From Planctomycetota bacterium (lineage in GTDB: Bacteria > Planctomycetota > Phycisphaerae > WQYP01), in the NCBI GenBank assembly GCA_021785155.1, contig JAJYGE010000317.1, forward strand, positions 1 to 12,530: DNA of 12,530 nucleotides. Reading direction: 5' to 3'. The position numbers and the translations under genes were made by a program. Positions within the stretch are counted from its first letter, which is position 1; every line of letters starts with the position of its first letter. Positions 1 through 6,491 of this stretch are shown one piece after another. The notes beneath the pieces are model-generated. The model did not search any database. It saw only the letters and a program-made list of their open reading frames with translations, and was not told where the DNA came from.

Positions 1-588
1 GCGCGGGCCCAGCGCATGCGCAAAGCGTATTACCACACATTTTTTAATCCAGCAACCGGATTGCTGGCGGGGTGGAAAAGCACCGACGGCCAACTGCACG
101 ATTACCAATTCACCTTTGTTAATTCTGTGGCCGTATGGTCGGGCGTGCTGGATCAACGGCAGGCTGCGGCGGTAATGCGGCAATTGCTGGTGAAAATGAA
201 GACGGCGGGATATTCATTCTTTTCGCTCGGATTGCCCGGCAATCTCATCGCGGTTGCGGAGGATGATTACTATTTATCGCCCCGGCGATTTGGTGGCGGC
301 GGAGAAAAGGGATTTCAGATATATGAGAATGGCGGTGCAACTGCGTGCTTCTGCTATTTCACCATCGACGCGCTGTTTCGGACGGATATGGTGGCCGCCG
401 CTAGAGCGATTTTGTATCCCATGCTGGCAAGTTTTGAGGCCGGATCCTTTCAAGGAATGGGGTCCGACGGCATGAGCAAGGATTGGAAAACCTGGACCGG
501 TAAATGTTATGGCTACGAAGGTTTTCTGGTGGATGGCTATTTGACACTGCTGGCCGTTCTGGCGGACCGGAAAGCCGCCAGAGCATAA
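1..588 (+). CDS. C-terminal part of an (alpha/alpha)6-type glycosidase (5' end outside the window)
   Basis: The reading frame is already open at base 1 (A-R-A-Q-R before the first ATG at 16) and stops at TAA 586-588, so this is the last ~195 residues of a longer protein, not a 190-residue gene. Visible blocks are TFFNPATGLLAGWKS, HDYQFTFVNS, LGLPGNLI, a YENGG block, and near the end WKTWTGKCYGYEGFLVDGY. Alternating aromatic-rich helices with Gly-rich connecting turns fit six-hairpin glycosidases of the kind that cleave plant or microbial oligosaccharides. I recognise the fold class from the general look of the sequence but cannot name the GH family or substrate. No signal peptide can be judged because the N-terminus is missing. 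The next gene starts 30 bases downstream on the same strand, so co-transcription is possible. Confidence 0.6.
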   Translation, partial: ARAQRMRKAYYHTFFNPATGLLAGWKSTDGQLHDYQFTFVNSVAVWSGVLDQRQAAAVMRQLLVKMKTAGYSFFSLGLPGNLIAVAEDDYYLSPRRFGGGGEKGFQIYENGGATACFCYFTIDALFRTDMVAAARAILYPMLASFEAGSFQGMGSDGMSKDWKTWTGKCYGYEGFLVDGYLTLLAVLADRKAARA

Positions 589-618
589 ATGTAACTTCAT
601 GACACGAAAGGAACCACA

Positions 619-1425
619 ATGAAACTCATTCGATTTTACGACCAGCATGGTCACGTTCACTACGGCCGCGCCGAGGATGCCGGTACGGCCCGCCTTATCA
701 CTGGCGATCCGCTTGGAAAATTCGTCCATACCGATCAGCGTGTGCGCCCCGAAAAACTTCTTGCCCCCGTTATGCCAACCGCGATTTTCTGCATTGGATT
801 GAATTACCGCAGGCACGCGACGGAAACCGGTGCCCGCATTCCGGAAATTCCGGTGCTGTTTATGAAAAATCCGGCGGCTATTCAGAATCCCGGCGATCCC
901 GTGGAGCTACCCCGCCATCTGGCCAGCGATCAGGTGGATTATGAGTGCGAATTGGCAATTGTGATTGGGCGTAAGGCCAAAAACGTTCCGGCGGACAAGG
1001 CGCTTGATTACGTCCTGGGATTTACCGCCGCCAATGATATATCCGCACGCGATTGGCAGATTCAACGCGGTGGATCGCAATGGTGTCGGGGAAAAACCTT
1101 TGACACGTTCTGCCCGCTTGGACCGGTGATTGTCACGCCTGATGAAATCGGCAATCCCAATCATCTTGCCATTCAAACACGCGTAAACGGCAAAACGCTT
1201 CAACACTCCAATACCTCGGATATGATTTTTTCCGTGGAGAAAATTATTGAATTTCTTTCCGGCTCAACGACCCTGTTGCCCGGAACGGTCATTCTTACCG
1301 GCACGCCGGAAGGCGTCGGCATGGCCCGGAAACCGCCCATCTGGCTGCAACCCGGCGATAAAATGGAAGTCGAAATCGAAAAAATCGGTATCCTGGCCAA
1401 TCCGGTTGTCGCCGAGCCCGCCTGA
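619..1425 (+). CDS. Fumarylacetoacetate hydrolase (FAH) family protein
   Basis: This 268-residue protein has the FAH fold. Family members cleave or isomerise beta-diketo and 2-oxo acids (acylpyruvase, ureidoglycolate lyase, 2-hydroxyhepta-2,4-diene-1,7-dioate isomerase) in the cytoplasm with Mg2+ or Mn2+. The short N-terminal domain covers about residues 1-55. The catalytic domain opens with FCIGLNYRRHATET (57-70), where H66 sits at the usual catalytic His position. The metal ligands are visible as E109 and E111 in DYECELAIVIG and D140 in AANDISARDW. LTGTPEGVGMARKP (226-239) and LQPGDKMEVEIEKIG (243-257) are the C-terminal signatures. The ATG is preceded by AAAGGA at a good distance. Length is normal for the family. 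The exact substrate cannot be read from the sequence. The downstream neighbour frr is convergent. Confidence 0.9.
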   Translation: MKLIRFYDQHGHVHYGRAEDAGTARLITGDPLGKFVHTDQRVRPEKLLAPVMPTAIFCIGLNYRRHATETGARIPEIPVLFMKNPAAIQNPGDPVELPRHLASDQVDYECELAIVIGRKAKNVPADKALDYVLGFTAANDISARDWQIQRGGSQWCRGKTFDTFCPLGPVIVTPDEIGNPNHLAIQTRVNGKTLQHSNTSDMIFSVEKIIEFLSGSTTLLPGTVILTGTPEGVGMARKPPIWLQPGDKMEVEIEKIGILANPVVAEPA

Positions 1426-1448
1426 TTGTGCAATGATCACGGTGTACT

Positions 1449-1493
1449 CCAGTGCTCTGTCTCGCCTAAATATCAGGCGTGGCAGAGAACTGG
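1449..1493. terminator. Long stem-loop between convergent genes, possible bidirectional terminator
   Basis: Three nested perfect arms face each other: CCAGT (1449-1453) with ACTGG (1489-1493), CTCTG (1455-1459) with CAGAG (1483-1487), and CGCCT (1463-1467) with AGGCG (1475-1479). They are separated by small symmetrical internal loops and closed by a 7-base loop. It lies between the FAH stop (1425) and the frr stop (1556), where a terminator serving both strands is expected. There is no T-run on either side, so it is not a textbook intrinsic terminator. A 12-bp palindrome, TCGGCGCGCCGA, follows at 1503-1514. Confidence 0.45.
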
Positions 1494-1555
1494 CTGCACG
1501 GATCGGCGCGCCGAAGACACATTCATTGATCCATTGTGCGGCACAGGAACGGGCC

Positions 1556-2116
1556 TTAAACCTCGGTAATTTCCTTATGCTTGGCCTGTACCAATTCATC
1601 GATTTTTGCTTCAAATCTTTTTAGCATTTCCTGAATATCATCTTTGGCCTGCTTGGCCCGGTCTTCCGGAAGACCTGATTCCTTCTGATCCTGATCGATA
1701 TGTTTATTGGCGTCCCGACGGACATTACGCATGGATACGCGCGCGTTTTCCGCGGCTTCTTTCACTTTGCCTAAAATTTGCTGTCGGCGTTCACCGGATA
1801 ACGGCGGCAAAACCAGACGCACCTGCTTGCCATCATTAATTGGATTGATGCCCAGATTGGCCGCCTCAATGCCCTTGATGATGTCTTTGAGTGAAGCGGG
1901 ATCAAAGGGTTTGATAAGAATCGATGTGGCATCCGGCGTAGTTAACGATGCCAACGACCGCAAATCAGTCGGAGCACCGTAGTAATCCACCTTTATAAAC
2001 TCCACCAGCGACGTACTGGCACGCCCCGTGCGGAAACCGCGCAGTTCGTGCCGCATGTGCTCAAGCGCTTTTTCCATGTGCTCTTCAGCATCAAAAAGAA
2101 TTTCGTCGATCGGCAT
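1556..2116 (-). CDS. frr: Ribosome recycling factor
   Basis: This 186-residue protein is the usual size of RRF (about 185). RRF, with EF-G, splits the post-termination ribosome so that subunits and mRNA can be reused. Conserved blocks in order are FRTGRAS (28-34) with the residues that follow it, the beta-rich middle IKVDYYGAPTDLRSLASL (41-58), PPLSGERR (104-111), and the helical RNVRRDAN (130-137) with the charged C-terminal helix. The ATG at 2116 is only 2 bases past the pyrH stop. Its GGAG ribosome-binding site lies inside the last codons of pyrH, so translation is probably coupled. It is the last gene of the tsf-pyrH-frr unit. Confidence 0.97.
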   Translation of the reverse strand: MPIDEILFDAEEHMEKALEHMRHELRGFRTGRASTSLVEFIKVDYYGAPTDLRSLASLTTPDATSILIKPFDPASLKDIIKGIEAANLGINPINDGKQVRLVLPPLSGERRQQILGKVKEAAENARVSMRNVRRDANKHIDQDQKESGLPEDRAKQAKDDIQEMLKRFEAKIDELVQAKHKEITEV

Positions 2117-2118
2117 TT

Positions 2119-2907
2119 TTATGCTCCGGGATTCTGTGCTATCGGCTGGGCCATAAGACGCGCTTTCAACGGATGACCACCGCCATCCGAATGTGTTATC
2201 CGCGTACCGATTTGCTCGCCCGCGATAACGCGCATGATATTGCCTGGCTTTTTCAGGTTAAACACAATAATGGGAATTTTACTTTCCATCGCCAGACTTA
2301 TCGCCGTCATATCCATCACACGCAGATTATCCGTAAGAACCTGCCGGTAAGTCAATTCGCTGTAACACCGTGCATCAGGATTTTTTTTCGGATCAGAATC
2401 GTAAACGCCATCGACCTTGGTGGCTTTCAGCAGTACCTCGGCCTGTAATTCGGTGGCACGCAAAGCGGCACAGGTATCGGTGGTGAAAAATGGATTACCC
2501 ACCCCCGCCGCCAGTACCACCACACGCCCTTTTTCCAGATGACGCAGAACTTTTCTCCGGATAAACGGTTCCGCCACCTGAATGACATTCAGGGCGCTGG
2601 CCACCCGCGTGGGCTGTCCCAGGTGCTCAAGAACTTCCTGCAACGCCATGGCGTTAATAACCGTGGCCAGCATCCCCATATAATCCGCGGTCGAGCGTTG
2701 AATTTCACCTGTTTTGGACAGCGTTTCGCCGCGCACAAAGTTGCCGCCGCCGATCACTACGGCCACTTGAACACCCAATTGCGCCACCTCGGCAATTTGC
2801 CGGGCAATCGTCGTCAACTCCGCCATGTTAAAGCCGAAGCCACCCTCATGACACAGGCCTTCGCCGGAAATTTTTAACAGTACACGGCGATAGTGCGGAT
2901 GAGTCAT
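2119..2907 (-). CDS. pyrH: Uridylate kinase (UMP kinase)
   Basis: The protein phosphorylates UMP to UDP with ATP, in pyrimidine nucleotide synthesis. It belongs to the amino-acid-kinase fold. Visible motifs are LLKISGEGL (10-18), VIGGGNFVRG (51-60), GNPFFTTDTCAALRATE (137-153), KATKVDGVYDSDP (161-173) and MDMTAISLAM (198-207). I start it at the ATG at 2907 (262 residues). A TTG two codons upstream would leave no room for the GGAG ribosome-binding site, which lies 6 bases before this ATG. Bacterial PyrH is usually about 240 residues. The excess is a ~28-residue tail after IGTRI that carries no motif I recognise. The gap to tsf is 29 bases and to frr 2 bases. Confidence 0.97.
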   Translation of the reverse strand: MTHPHYRRVLLKISGEGLCHEGGFGFNMAELTTIARQIAEVAQLGVQVAVVIGGGNFVRGETLSKTGEIQRSTADYMGMLATVINAMALQEVLEHLGQPTRVASALNVIQVAEPFIRRKVLRHLEKGRVVVLAAGVGNPFFTTDTCAALRATELQAEVLLKATKVDGVYDSDPKKNPDARCYSELTYRQVLTDNLRVMDMTAISLAMESKIPIIVFNLKKPGNIMRVIAGEQIGTRITHSDGGGHPLKARLMAQPIAQNPGA

Positions 2908-2936
2908 GCGCAACTCCAGCCAAACAAATCAAAACC

Positions 2937-3809
2937 TTACACTTCGCCAACCTTGAAGCGGGCAAAGGCAACAATGCTTAATGGTGCCGCCACCGCCTTG
3001 CCGGTTTCCGCCACCAGATCGCGAATGCGTTTACTTTCATCCTTCACGAACGGCTGCTCCAGCAGAACATTGTCGGCGAAAAATTTATCCAGTTTTCCGG
3101 CCACAATTTTCTCAACAATATTGGCCGGCTTGCCCTTGATACTTTCCCCCGCCGCTTCCCGTTCCCGTTGCACAATCGCGGAATCCACTTTTTCGCGATT
3201 GATCGCCAGGGGCACAAAGGGCATTCCCGCCGTCACGTGCATTGCAATTTCGCCGATGAGAACCCGCACGGCATCATCACCGCTGCCATCCACCTGCACC
3301 AGCGCTCCGACTTTGGCATTGTGATGCACATATTTTCCCACCAGACCATTGGCGGATTTATAACGGGCCAAACCGGTTACCGCCATATTCTCTTTTATGG
3401 AGCCACCCACGAGTTCCTTAATAACCGCTTCCACAGTCCGCCCTGAACCATCCGGGTAGTGAACGGCATTAAGGTCCGCCGGGGTGGAAACCTCATGGGT
3501 AAAGGCCAGTTCCACCAGATCATGCAGTAATTTTTGAAAAGCCTCATTCCGCGCCACGAAATCCGTCTGACAGCCCAGACGCACCATCACGCCAAGTTTG
3601 CCATTTTCACTGATTTTTCCACCCACCAGACCTTCCTTCATTTCATTGGAAGTCTTGCTTTCCGCCCGCCCGGCTCCCCATTTACGCAGCAGTTCACCGG
3701 CGGCATCCATATCGCCATGGGCTTCCACAAGGGCTTTTTTAGCATCCATCATGCCGGCATTGGTTCGTGCCCGCAGTGTCATTACATCTTTTGCGCTGAT
3801 TTCCGCCAT
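2937..3809 (-). CDS. tsf: Translation elongation factor Ts
   Basis: EF-Ts is the nucleotide-exchange factor that releases GDP from EF-Tu. The N-terminal UBA-like helix bundle is seen in LRARTNAGMMDAKKALVEA (12-30). The EF-Tu-contacting TDFV motif is at 82-85 within LGCQTDFVARNEAF. HVTAGMPFVP (191-200) and KGKPANIVEKIVAGKLDKFF (226-244 region) are the conserved C-terminal blocks. I chose the ATG at 3809 (290 residues), giving the usual MAEISAKDV start. GAGG lies 9 bases upstream, and longer in-frame starts add residues without family character. In many bacteria rpsB precedes tsf. Here no rpsB is present upstream, and non-coding, potentially structured DNA takes its place. Confidence 0.97.
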   Translation of the reverse strand: MAEISAKDVMTLRARTNAGMMDAKKALVEAHGDMDAAGELLRKWGAGRAESKTSNEMKEGLVGGKISENGKLGVMVRLGCQTDFVARNEAFQKLLHDLVELAFTHEVSTPADLNAVHYPDGSGRTVEAVIKELVGGSIKENMAVTGLARYKSANGLVGKYVHHNAKVGALVQVDGSGDDAVRVLIGEIAMHVTAGMPFVPLAINREKVDSAIVQREREAAGESIKGKPANIVEKIVAGKLDKFFADNVLLEQPFVKDESKRIRDLVAETGKAVAAPLSIVAFARFKVGEV

Positions 3810-3850
3810 GAGATTCATCCTCGGAGTTTGACTTTCCAACCATAACAACA

Positions 3851-3890
3851 GGCGGGACTCACTTCCCGCCATAGCGTTAAGATTCTATGG
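3851..3890 (-). promoter_or_regulatory. Two abutting hairpins in the tsf upstream region
   Basis: Read on the minus strand, CCATAG (3890-3885) pairs with CTATGG (3874-3869) across a 10-base loop. It is followed at once by GGCGGGA (3870-3864) pairing with TCCCGCC (3857-3851) across a 6-base loop. The two perfect stems share the two bases at 3869-3870, so they either stack or compete. They end about 42 bases before the tsf ATG and inside its likely 5' UTR. No T-run follows, so a regulatory or stabilising role is more likely than plain termination. Function is inferred from position only. Confidence 0.4.
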
Positions 3891-3965
3891 CTTCTGGTCG
3901 AAAACGTCCACCGAACCCGATGTGATTTCGGCGAGAGGGTGTGCCAATACATCCGAACCAGCCTA

Positions 3966-4073
3966 CCGGGACACTCCATCCCTGTTAGCCCACGGCCAAA
4001 ATGGCCTTGATCAGGGGAAGCAGCCGAACAGGCGACCGCAGGTGACGTTGTTCGGCTCCCGTGTCAGTCCCGG
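3966..4073 (-). promoter_or_regulatory. Candidate structured RNA (three-way-junction-like) upstream of tsf
   Basis: CCGGGAC (3966-3972) and GTCCCGG (4067-4073) enclose two perfect arms. Arm 1 is CCCTG (3980-3984) with CAGGG (4012-4016), containing an inner GGCCA-AAA-TGGCC hairpin (3994-4006). Arm 2 is GCCGAACA (4023-4030) with TGTTCGGC (4049-4056). A competing pair, CACGG (3991-3995) with CCGTG (4059-4063), is also possible. A further short stem, CCGAA/TTCGG, sits at 3911-3931. Nothing in the stretch 3891-4164 looks like a protein gene. It could be a long tsf leader on the minus strand or a free-standing RNA on either strand. The stems are seen directly; the RNA interpretation is inference. 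I recognise no named RNA family. Confidence 0.4.
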
Positions 4074-4164
4074 CGCGGGGCCTGTCGATTTAATCAAATA
4101 TCTTGCTCGCAACTGCTCTTAACACTCTAAAAATGGGGGTGGAGTCGCACAAAAACAGGGTTAA

Positions 4165-4278
4165 ATCGACGCCCTCCGTGCCAGGAGTGACAGCGCCATG
4201 AGCAAATTCGAGAAACGCGTGGGGCGACGTCTGTGGGCGCTGCCGCCCGGAAGGCCACGAAAAGATACAACAACCTGA
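4165..4278 (+). pseudogene. RAYT transposase C-terminal fragment A
   Basis: Between the in-frame stops at 4162 and 4276 the frame reads a short peptide that includes VGRRLWALPPGRPRKD, shortly before the stop. A basic ending of the GRRLRPLPxGRPRK type is how many REP-associated tyrosine transposases (IS200-like Y1_Tnp family) finish. The catalytic HUH and Tyr region is absent, so this is a dead remnant. Bases 4221-4268 match 6155-6202 at 45 of 48 positions, and the reading is GRRLxALPPGRxRKDTT in both. About 50 bases after the stop comes GACTGTCCC (4321-4329), an end-like sequence of the kind found with such elements. Family assignment rests on the tail only. Confidence 0.5.
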
Positions 4279-4318
4279 TCCGCAAGGTTACCGCACAGCG
4301 CACACCCCGGATTAATAG

Positions 4319-4555
4319 GCGACTGTCCCTAATATTGCGGAGTTTTTGAGTCCTTGGCCCGTGGATCGCCCCAAGGATTGGCGGACTCTGGTAAATCGGC
4401 CCATGGATAAGCCGGAGCGCGAGCGTCTGATGACCAGTTTCAAGCGCGGTTGTCCCTTGGGAGAAGATCACTGGGTGGCAACAATGGCGGCAAGCATGGG
4501 ATTGGATCACACACTGAACCCGTTTGGAAGACCAAAAAAGCAGGGGACAAGATGA
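4319..4555 (+). pseudogene. RAYT transposase C-terminal fragment C (different subtype)
   Basis: This is an in-frame stretch of ~78 codons ending at TGA 4553-4555, with no good start codon. It reads PWPVDRPKDWRTLVNRP, then RLMTSFKRGCPLGEDHW, then MGLDHTLNPFGRPKK. It matches my memory of the C-terminus of the RAYT group ending in WVNxP ... RRGxPFGxxxWV ... LGLxSTLRPRGRPRK. The N-terminal HUH/Tyr catalytic domain is missing. The fragment lies between TGTCCC (4324-4329) and an inverted GGGACA (4544-4549). This suggests an internally deleted copy whose ends are still visible. The GH63 gene converges on it, with its stop 28 bases away. Confidence 0.6.
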
Positions 4556-4583
4556 TAATGATGGATGTCACCTTTTCTCGTGC

Positions 4584-5936
4584 CTACTTGGACGTTGATG
4601 CGCTTGGTTTGTTCCACAACACCATAAGTTTCGCCACAGTTGGGATTTCTGATGCATCCTGACCGGTATAAGCTTCGTGAATCATATACGCTCCAAGCAT
4701 GTCCCAACTTTTGAAGTCATTGCCATTCTGGCCCGCACCGGTATTGGGGTTATATGTCTCGCGCATTCCGCCGCTGACCTTAATACCACGTAACAAAGTG
4801 GCGACTGTGTTGCGTGCCAAAAGTCGGGCTTGCGTATTGTAGCCGTAATTCATCAGGCCATGCATAACCATGTAGTCTGTAACCACCCAGATCGGTCCCT
4901 GCCAGTAACCGTGAACCGGGTGGTAAGAAGGGCTTTCCGGTGCGAGACTGCGTATCCCGTAGGCCGTCCAAAATTCGCGCGGGTTAAGCACATAACGGGT
5001 AATAAGAACCTGTGCCTGCCGTCTGGTGGCCACATGGGCCCACAGCGGCACCAAATTGGTCCATTCTGGCACGCGAATAAAGGCACCTGTGCGGCTATTT
5101 CGGTTGTAAAATGTGCCGGCGCTGGCATCCCACAGCCTTTTTTGAATCAGGCGCTTAAGTTTCCCAGCGCGTTGCTGGTAGAGCCGAACATCTGCGGGTT
5201 TTCCCGACAGGCTCGCCAGATCCGCCATCGCAAGATATTCGCGATAAATATAACAAGCCAAGTCCACACCTTCGGTACAGTCGGCCGGTACACTGATGAC
5301 CGCCGGACTGTTGTCTATACATTCCAATCTGTCAAACCACGTGAAAAGCCCATCGGGGGACCGCCGGGCATGCCGCCAATACCACAGCGTATCAGCAAGA
5401 CGCCGGCAATACGGCTTCAGCCATACCACGCTGTGTAACGTCAGACTCGCCCGCAACGCCATTTGGGCCAGGAAGGGCTTGCACATCTCCGGCAACGCCC
5501 AAATATGACGTCCGGACACCTCGCGCGGCGTATAGCCGCGGTACGACCAGTAGTAGTCGGTGAAGTGGAGGAAATCCTCCACCGAACCGGCGAGGCTGTT
5601 TCCCCGATGGGCATAGCTTAACGCCACGCCCATAAAATAAGTGTCCCAGTCAAAGAGCTGGTAGTACCCGGCACCGGGAATAAGATAGGCATGATGCAAT
5701 TGCCCGTTGGGTTGTCGGACGATCTGCCGCCACCATCCGGCCTTGGCCATCGCCTGCCGCAACCGCCGTTGCAGTGCGTAAGCGGTCAACTGCCCGCTGG
5801 AAATACTGGCGGGATTATTTCCGGCAGTCGGGATCGGCCCAGCGGCGCTGGCAAAGGGGGTTCGTCCGGTCAAAACGCCGACCACGACGGATATTACAAC
5901 TGCGCTCTGTAAGCCTTGATTGAATTTGTGTTTCAT
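4584..5936 (-). CDS. Secreted GH63/trehalase-like (alpha/alpha)6 glycoside hydrolase
   Basis: This 450-residue protein has an N-terminal signal peptide: basic MKHKF, a hydrophobic stretch at about 10-23, and a cleavage site near ASAA/G at 29-32. Export to the periplasm or cell surface is therefore expected. The catalytic toroid shows YYQLFDWDTYFMG (91-103), WFDRLECIDNSP (200-211), VDLACYIYREY (224-234), YWQGPIW (344-350) and MRETYNPNTGAG (391-402). By comparison with GH63 mannosylglycerate/glucosylglycerate hydrolases and GH37 trehalases, D208 and E393 are the likely acid and base. The substrate is probably a small alpha-glucoside or mannoside such as trehalose or a glycosylglycerate, but the sequence does not settle which. 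I start it at ATG 5936, with GGAG 8 bases upstream; a TTG at 6002 would bury the signal peptide. The gene is flanked on both sides by RAYT remnants. Confidence 0.8.
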   Translation of the reverse strand: MKHKFNQGLQSAVVISVVVGVLTGRTPFASAAGPIPTAGNNPASISSGQLTAYALQRRLRQAMAKAGWWRQIVRQPNGQLHHAYLIPGAGYYQLFDWDTYFMGVALSYAHRGNSLAGSVEDFLHFTDYYWSYRGYTPREVSGRHIWALPEMCKPFLAQMALRASLTLHSVVWLKPYCRRLADTLWYWRHARRSPDGLFTWFDRLECIDNSPAVISVPADCTEGVDLACYIYREYLAMADLASLSGKPADVRLYQQRAGKLKRLIQKRLWDASAGTFYNRNSRTGAFIRVPEWTNLVPLWAHVATRRQAQVLITRYVLNPREFWTAYGIRSLAPESPSYHPVHGYWQGPIWVVTDYMVMHGLMNYGYNTQARLLARNTVATLLRGIKVSGGMRETYNPNTGAGQNGNDFKSWDMLGAYMIHEAYTGQDASEIPTVAKLMVLWNKPSASTSK

Positions 5937-6039
5937 GCGGAATTCTCCGAAACATAAAAATCGAGGGACAGTGATGGTGGTAAATTGTTCTTCATGCCTC
6001 AAGCCGCTCGCATTGTTCCCGGCACGCCTGAATACCCCA

Positions 6040-6058
6040 CCACGTTACTATAGCGTGG
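6040..6058. promoter_or_regulatory. CCACG/CGTGG palindrome over a possible -10 box
   Basis: CCACG (6040-6044) and CGTGG (6054-6058) form a perfect inverted repeat around a 9-base centre. The centre and its edge include TATAGT on the minus strand (6053-6048), which could be a -10 box for the GH63 gene about 110 bases downstream. TTGACG lies further upstream on that strand but only 13 bases from the -10, too close for a standard sigma-70 promoter. An operator role is a weak inference. Confidence 0.2.
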
Positions 6059-6083
6059 AAATAACCGTCAAGTTTTTTTTGTT

Positions 6084-6212
6084 GATGATGATCAACACGA
6101 TATCACCGCTCTTTGCCGGGCCATGCAAACCGGCGATTACTCGGACAGGCTCCTGGGGCGACGCCTGCGGGCGCTGCCGCCCGGAAGGTCACGAAAAGAT
6201 ACCACCGCCTGA
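6084..6212 (+). pseudogene. RAYT transposase C-terminal fragment B
   Basis: The open frame reads ITALCRAMQTGDYSDRLLG and then GRRLRALPPGRSRKDTTA before TGA at 6210-6212. It resembles the RAYT ending (I/L)RxATxTGRPLGS..F...LE..LGRRLRPxxxGRPRK with part of the middle missing. It is the sister of the fragment at 4165-4278 and ends with the same GRRLxALPPGRxRKDTT. No start codon, HUH motif or catalytic Tyr is present, so it is non-functional. Family placement is by the tail alone. Confidence 0.5.
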
Positions 6213-6305
6213 GCTGCAAGGGCATCAGCGCAACGCACACCCCGACATTAACGGTGGCTGTCCATGGTACTCTAACACCAAAAATCCATAACACATTTCT
6301 GGATA

Positions 6306-6339
6306 TACTGACCACTACTGAAATTACTGCAAATACTGA
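6306..6339 (+). repeat. Four spaced TACTG repeats
   Basis: TACTGA at 6306 and 6316, TACTGC at 6325, and TACTGA at 6334 give steps of 10, 9 and 9 bases, close to one helical turn. They sit in the non-coding stretch 6263-6420, about 110 bases before the promoter of the truncated antitoxin gene. I see no gene in that stretch. Such phased repeats may be protein-binding sites or chance low complexity. Confidence 0.3.
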
Positions 6340-6420
6340 AAGCTGGCCATATTGATCCGTGATTCAGTATTCCTTGATCAGTGAAAAGGAAAATCTGCTT
6401 TTACCTGATGTCATACCTGA

Positions 6421-6449
6421 TTGCTTGTAGCGGCGGGATATTGTATAGT
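6421..6449 (+). promoter_or_regulatory. Sigma-70-like promoter before the MazE-like fragment
   Basis: TTGCTT (6421-6426, 3 of 6) and TATAGT (6444-6449, 5 of 6) are separated by exactly 17 bases. Transcription would start near 6456, about 36 bases before the ATG at 6492. ATAG (6445-6448) and CTAT (6454-6457) form a small inverted pair over the start region, as expected for an autoregulated antitoxin operator. This last point is an inference. Confidence 0.4.
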
Positions 6450-6491
6450 CACCCTATCGACATTGCGGTATAGCATGATGGAATTTCAATT

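Larger units (their letters stand above)
5965..6262 (+). mobile_element. Decayed RAYT-type element (copy B) in front of the GH63 gene
   Basis: The left end candidate is GGGACAGT at 5965-5972 and the right end candidate is GGCTGTCC at 6255-6262. Each carries the outward GGACAG/CTGTCC core. Between them lies the transposase fragment at 6084-6212. The right part (6155-6262) is the same repeat as 4221-4329, with strong identity over the first ~48 bases and a weaker match after that. The left boundary is inferred and could be wrong. The element begins only 28 bases before the GH63 start codon, so the gene's promoter is probably inside it. Confidence 0.45.

Noticed and set aside
2908..2913. TTG start two codons before the pyrH ATG
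   Set aside because: GGAG would abut the TTG directly, whereas it is correctly spaced from the ATG at 2907.
4011..4025. TCAGG...GGAAGCAGCC, resembling the conserved domain IV of SRP 4.5S RNA
   Set aside because: The tetraloop hairpin that separates the two conserved halves is missing (only GGA remains), the flanking bases do not pair as in SRP RNA, and GCC is used by the perfect 8-bp arm at 4023-4056.
4127..4510. 127-codon minus-strand frame
   Set aside because: It is antisense to the RAYT fragments, begins without a ribosome-binding site, and its apparent similarity to the frame at 6103-6315 comes only from the repeated DNA.
5937..6002. TTG start giving the GH63 protein 22 extra residues
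   Set aside because: It would place non-signal residues ahead of a clear signal peptide and run into the mobile-element end. The ATG at 5936 has a proper GGAG.
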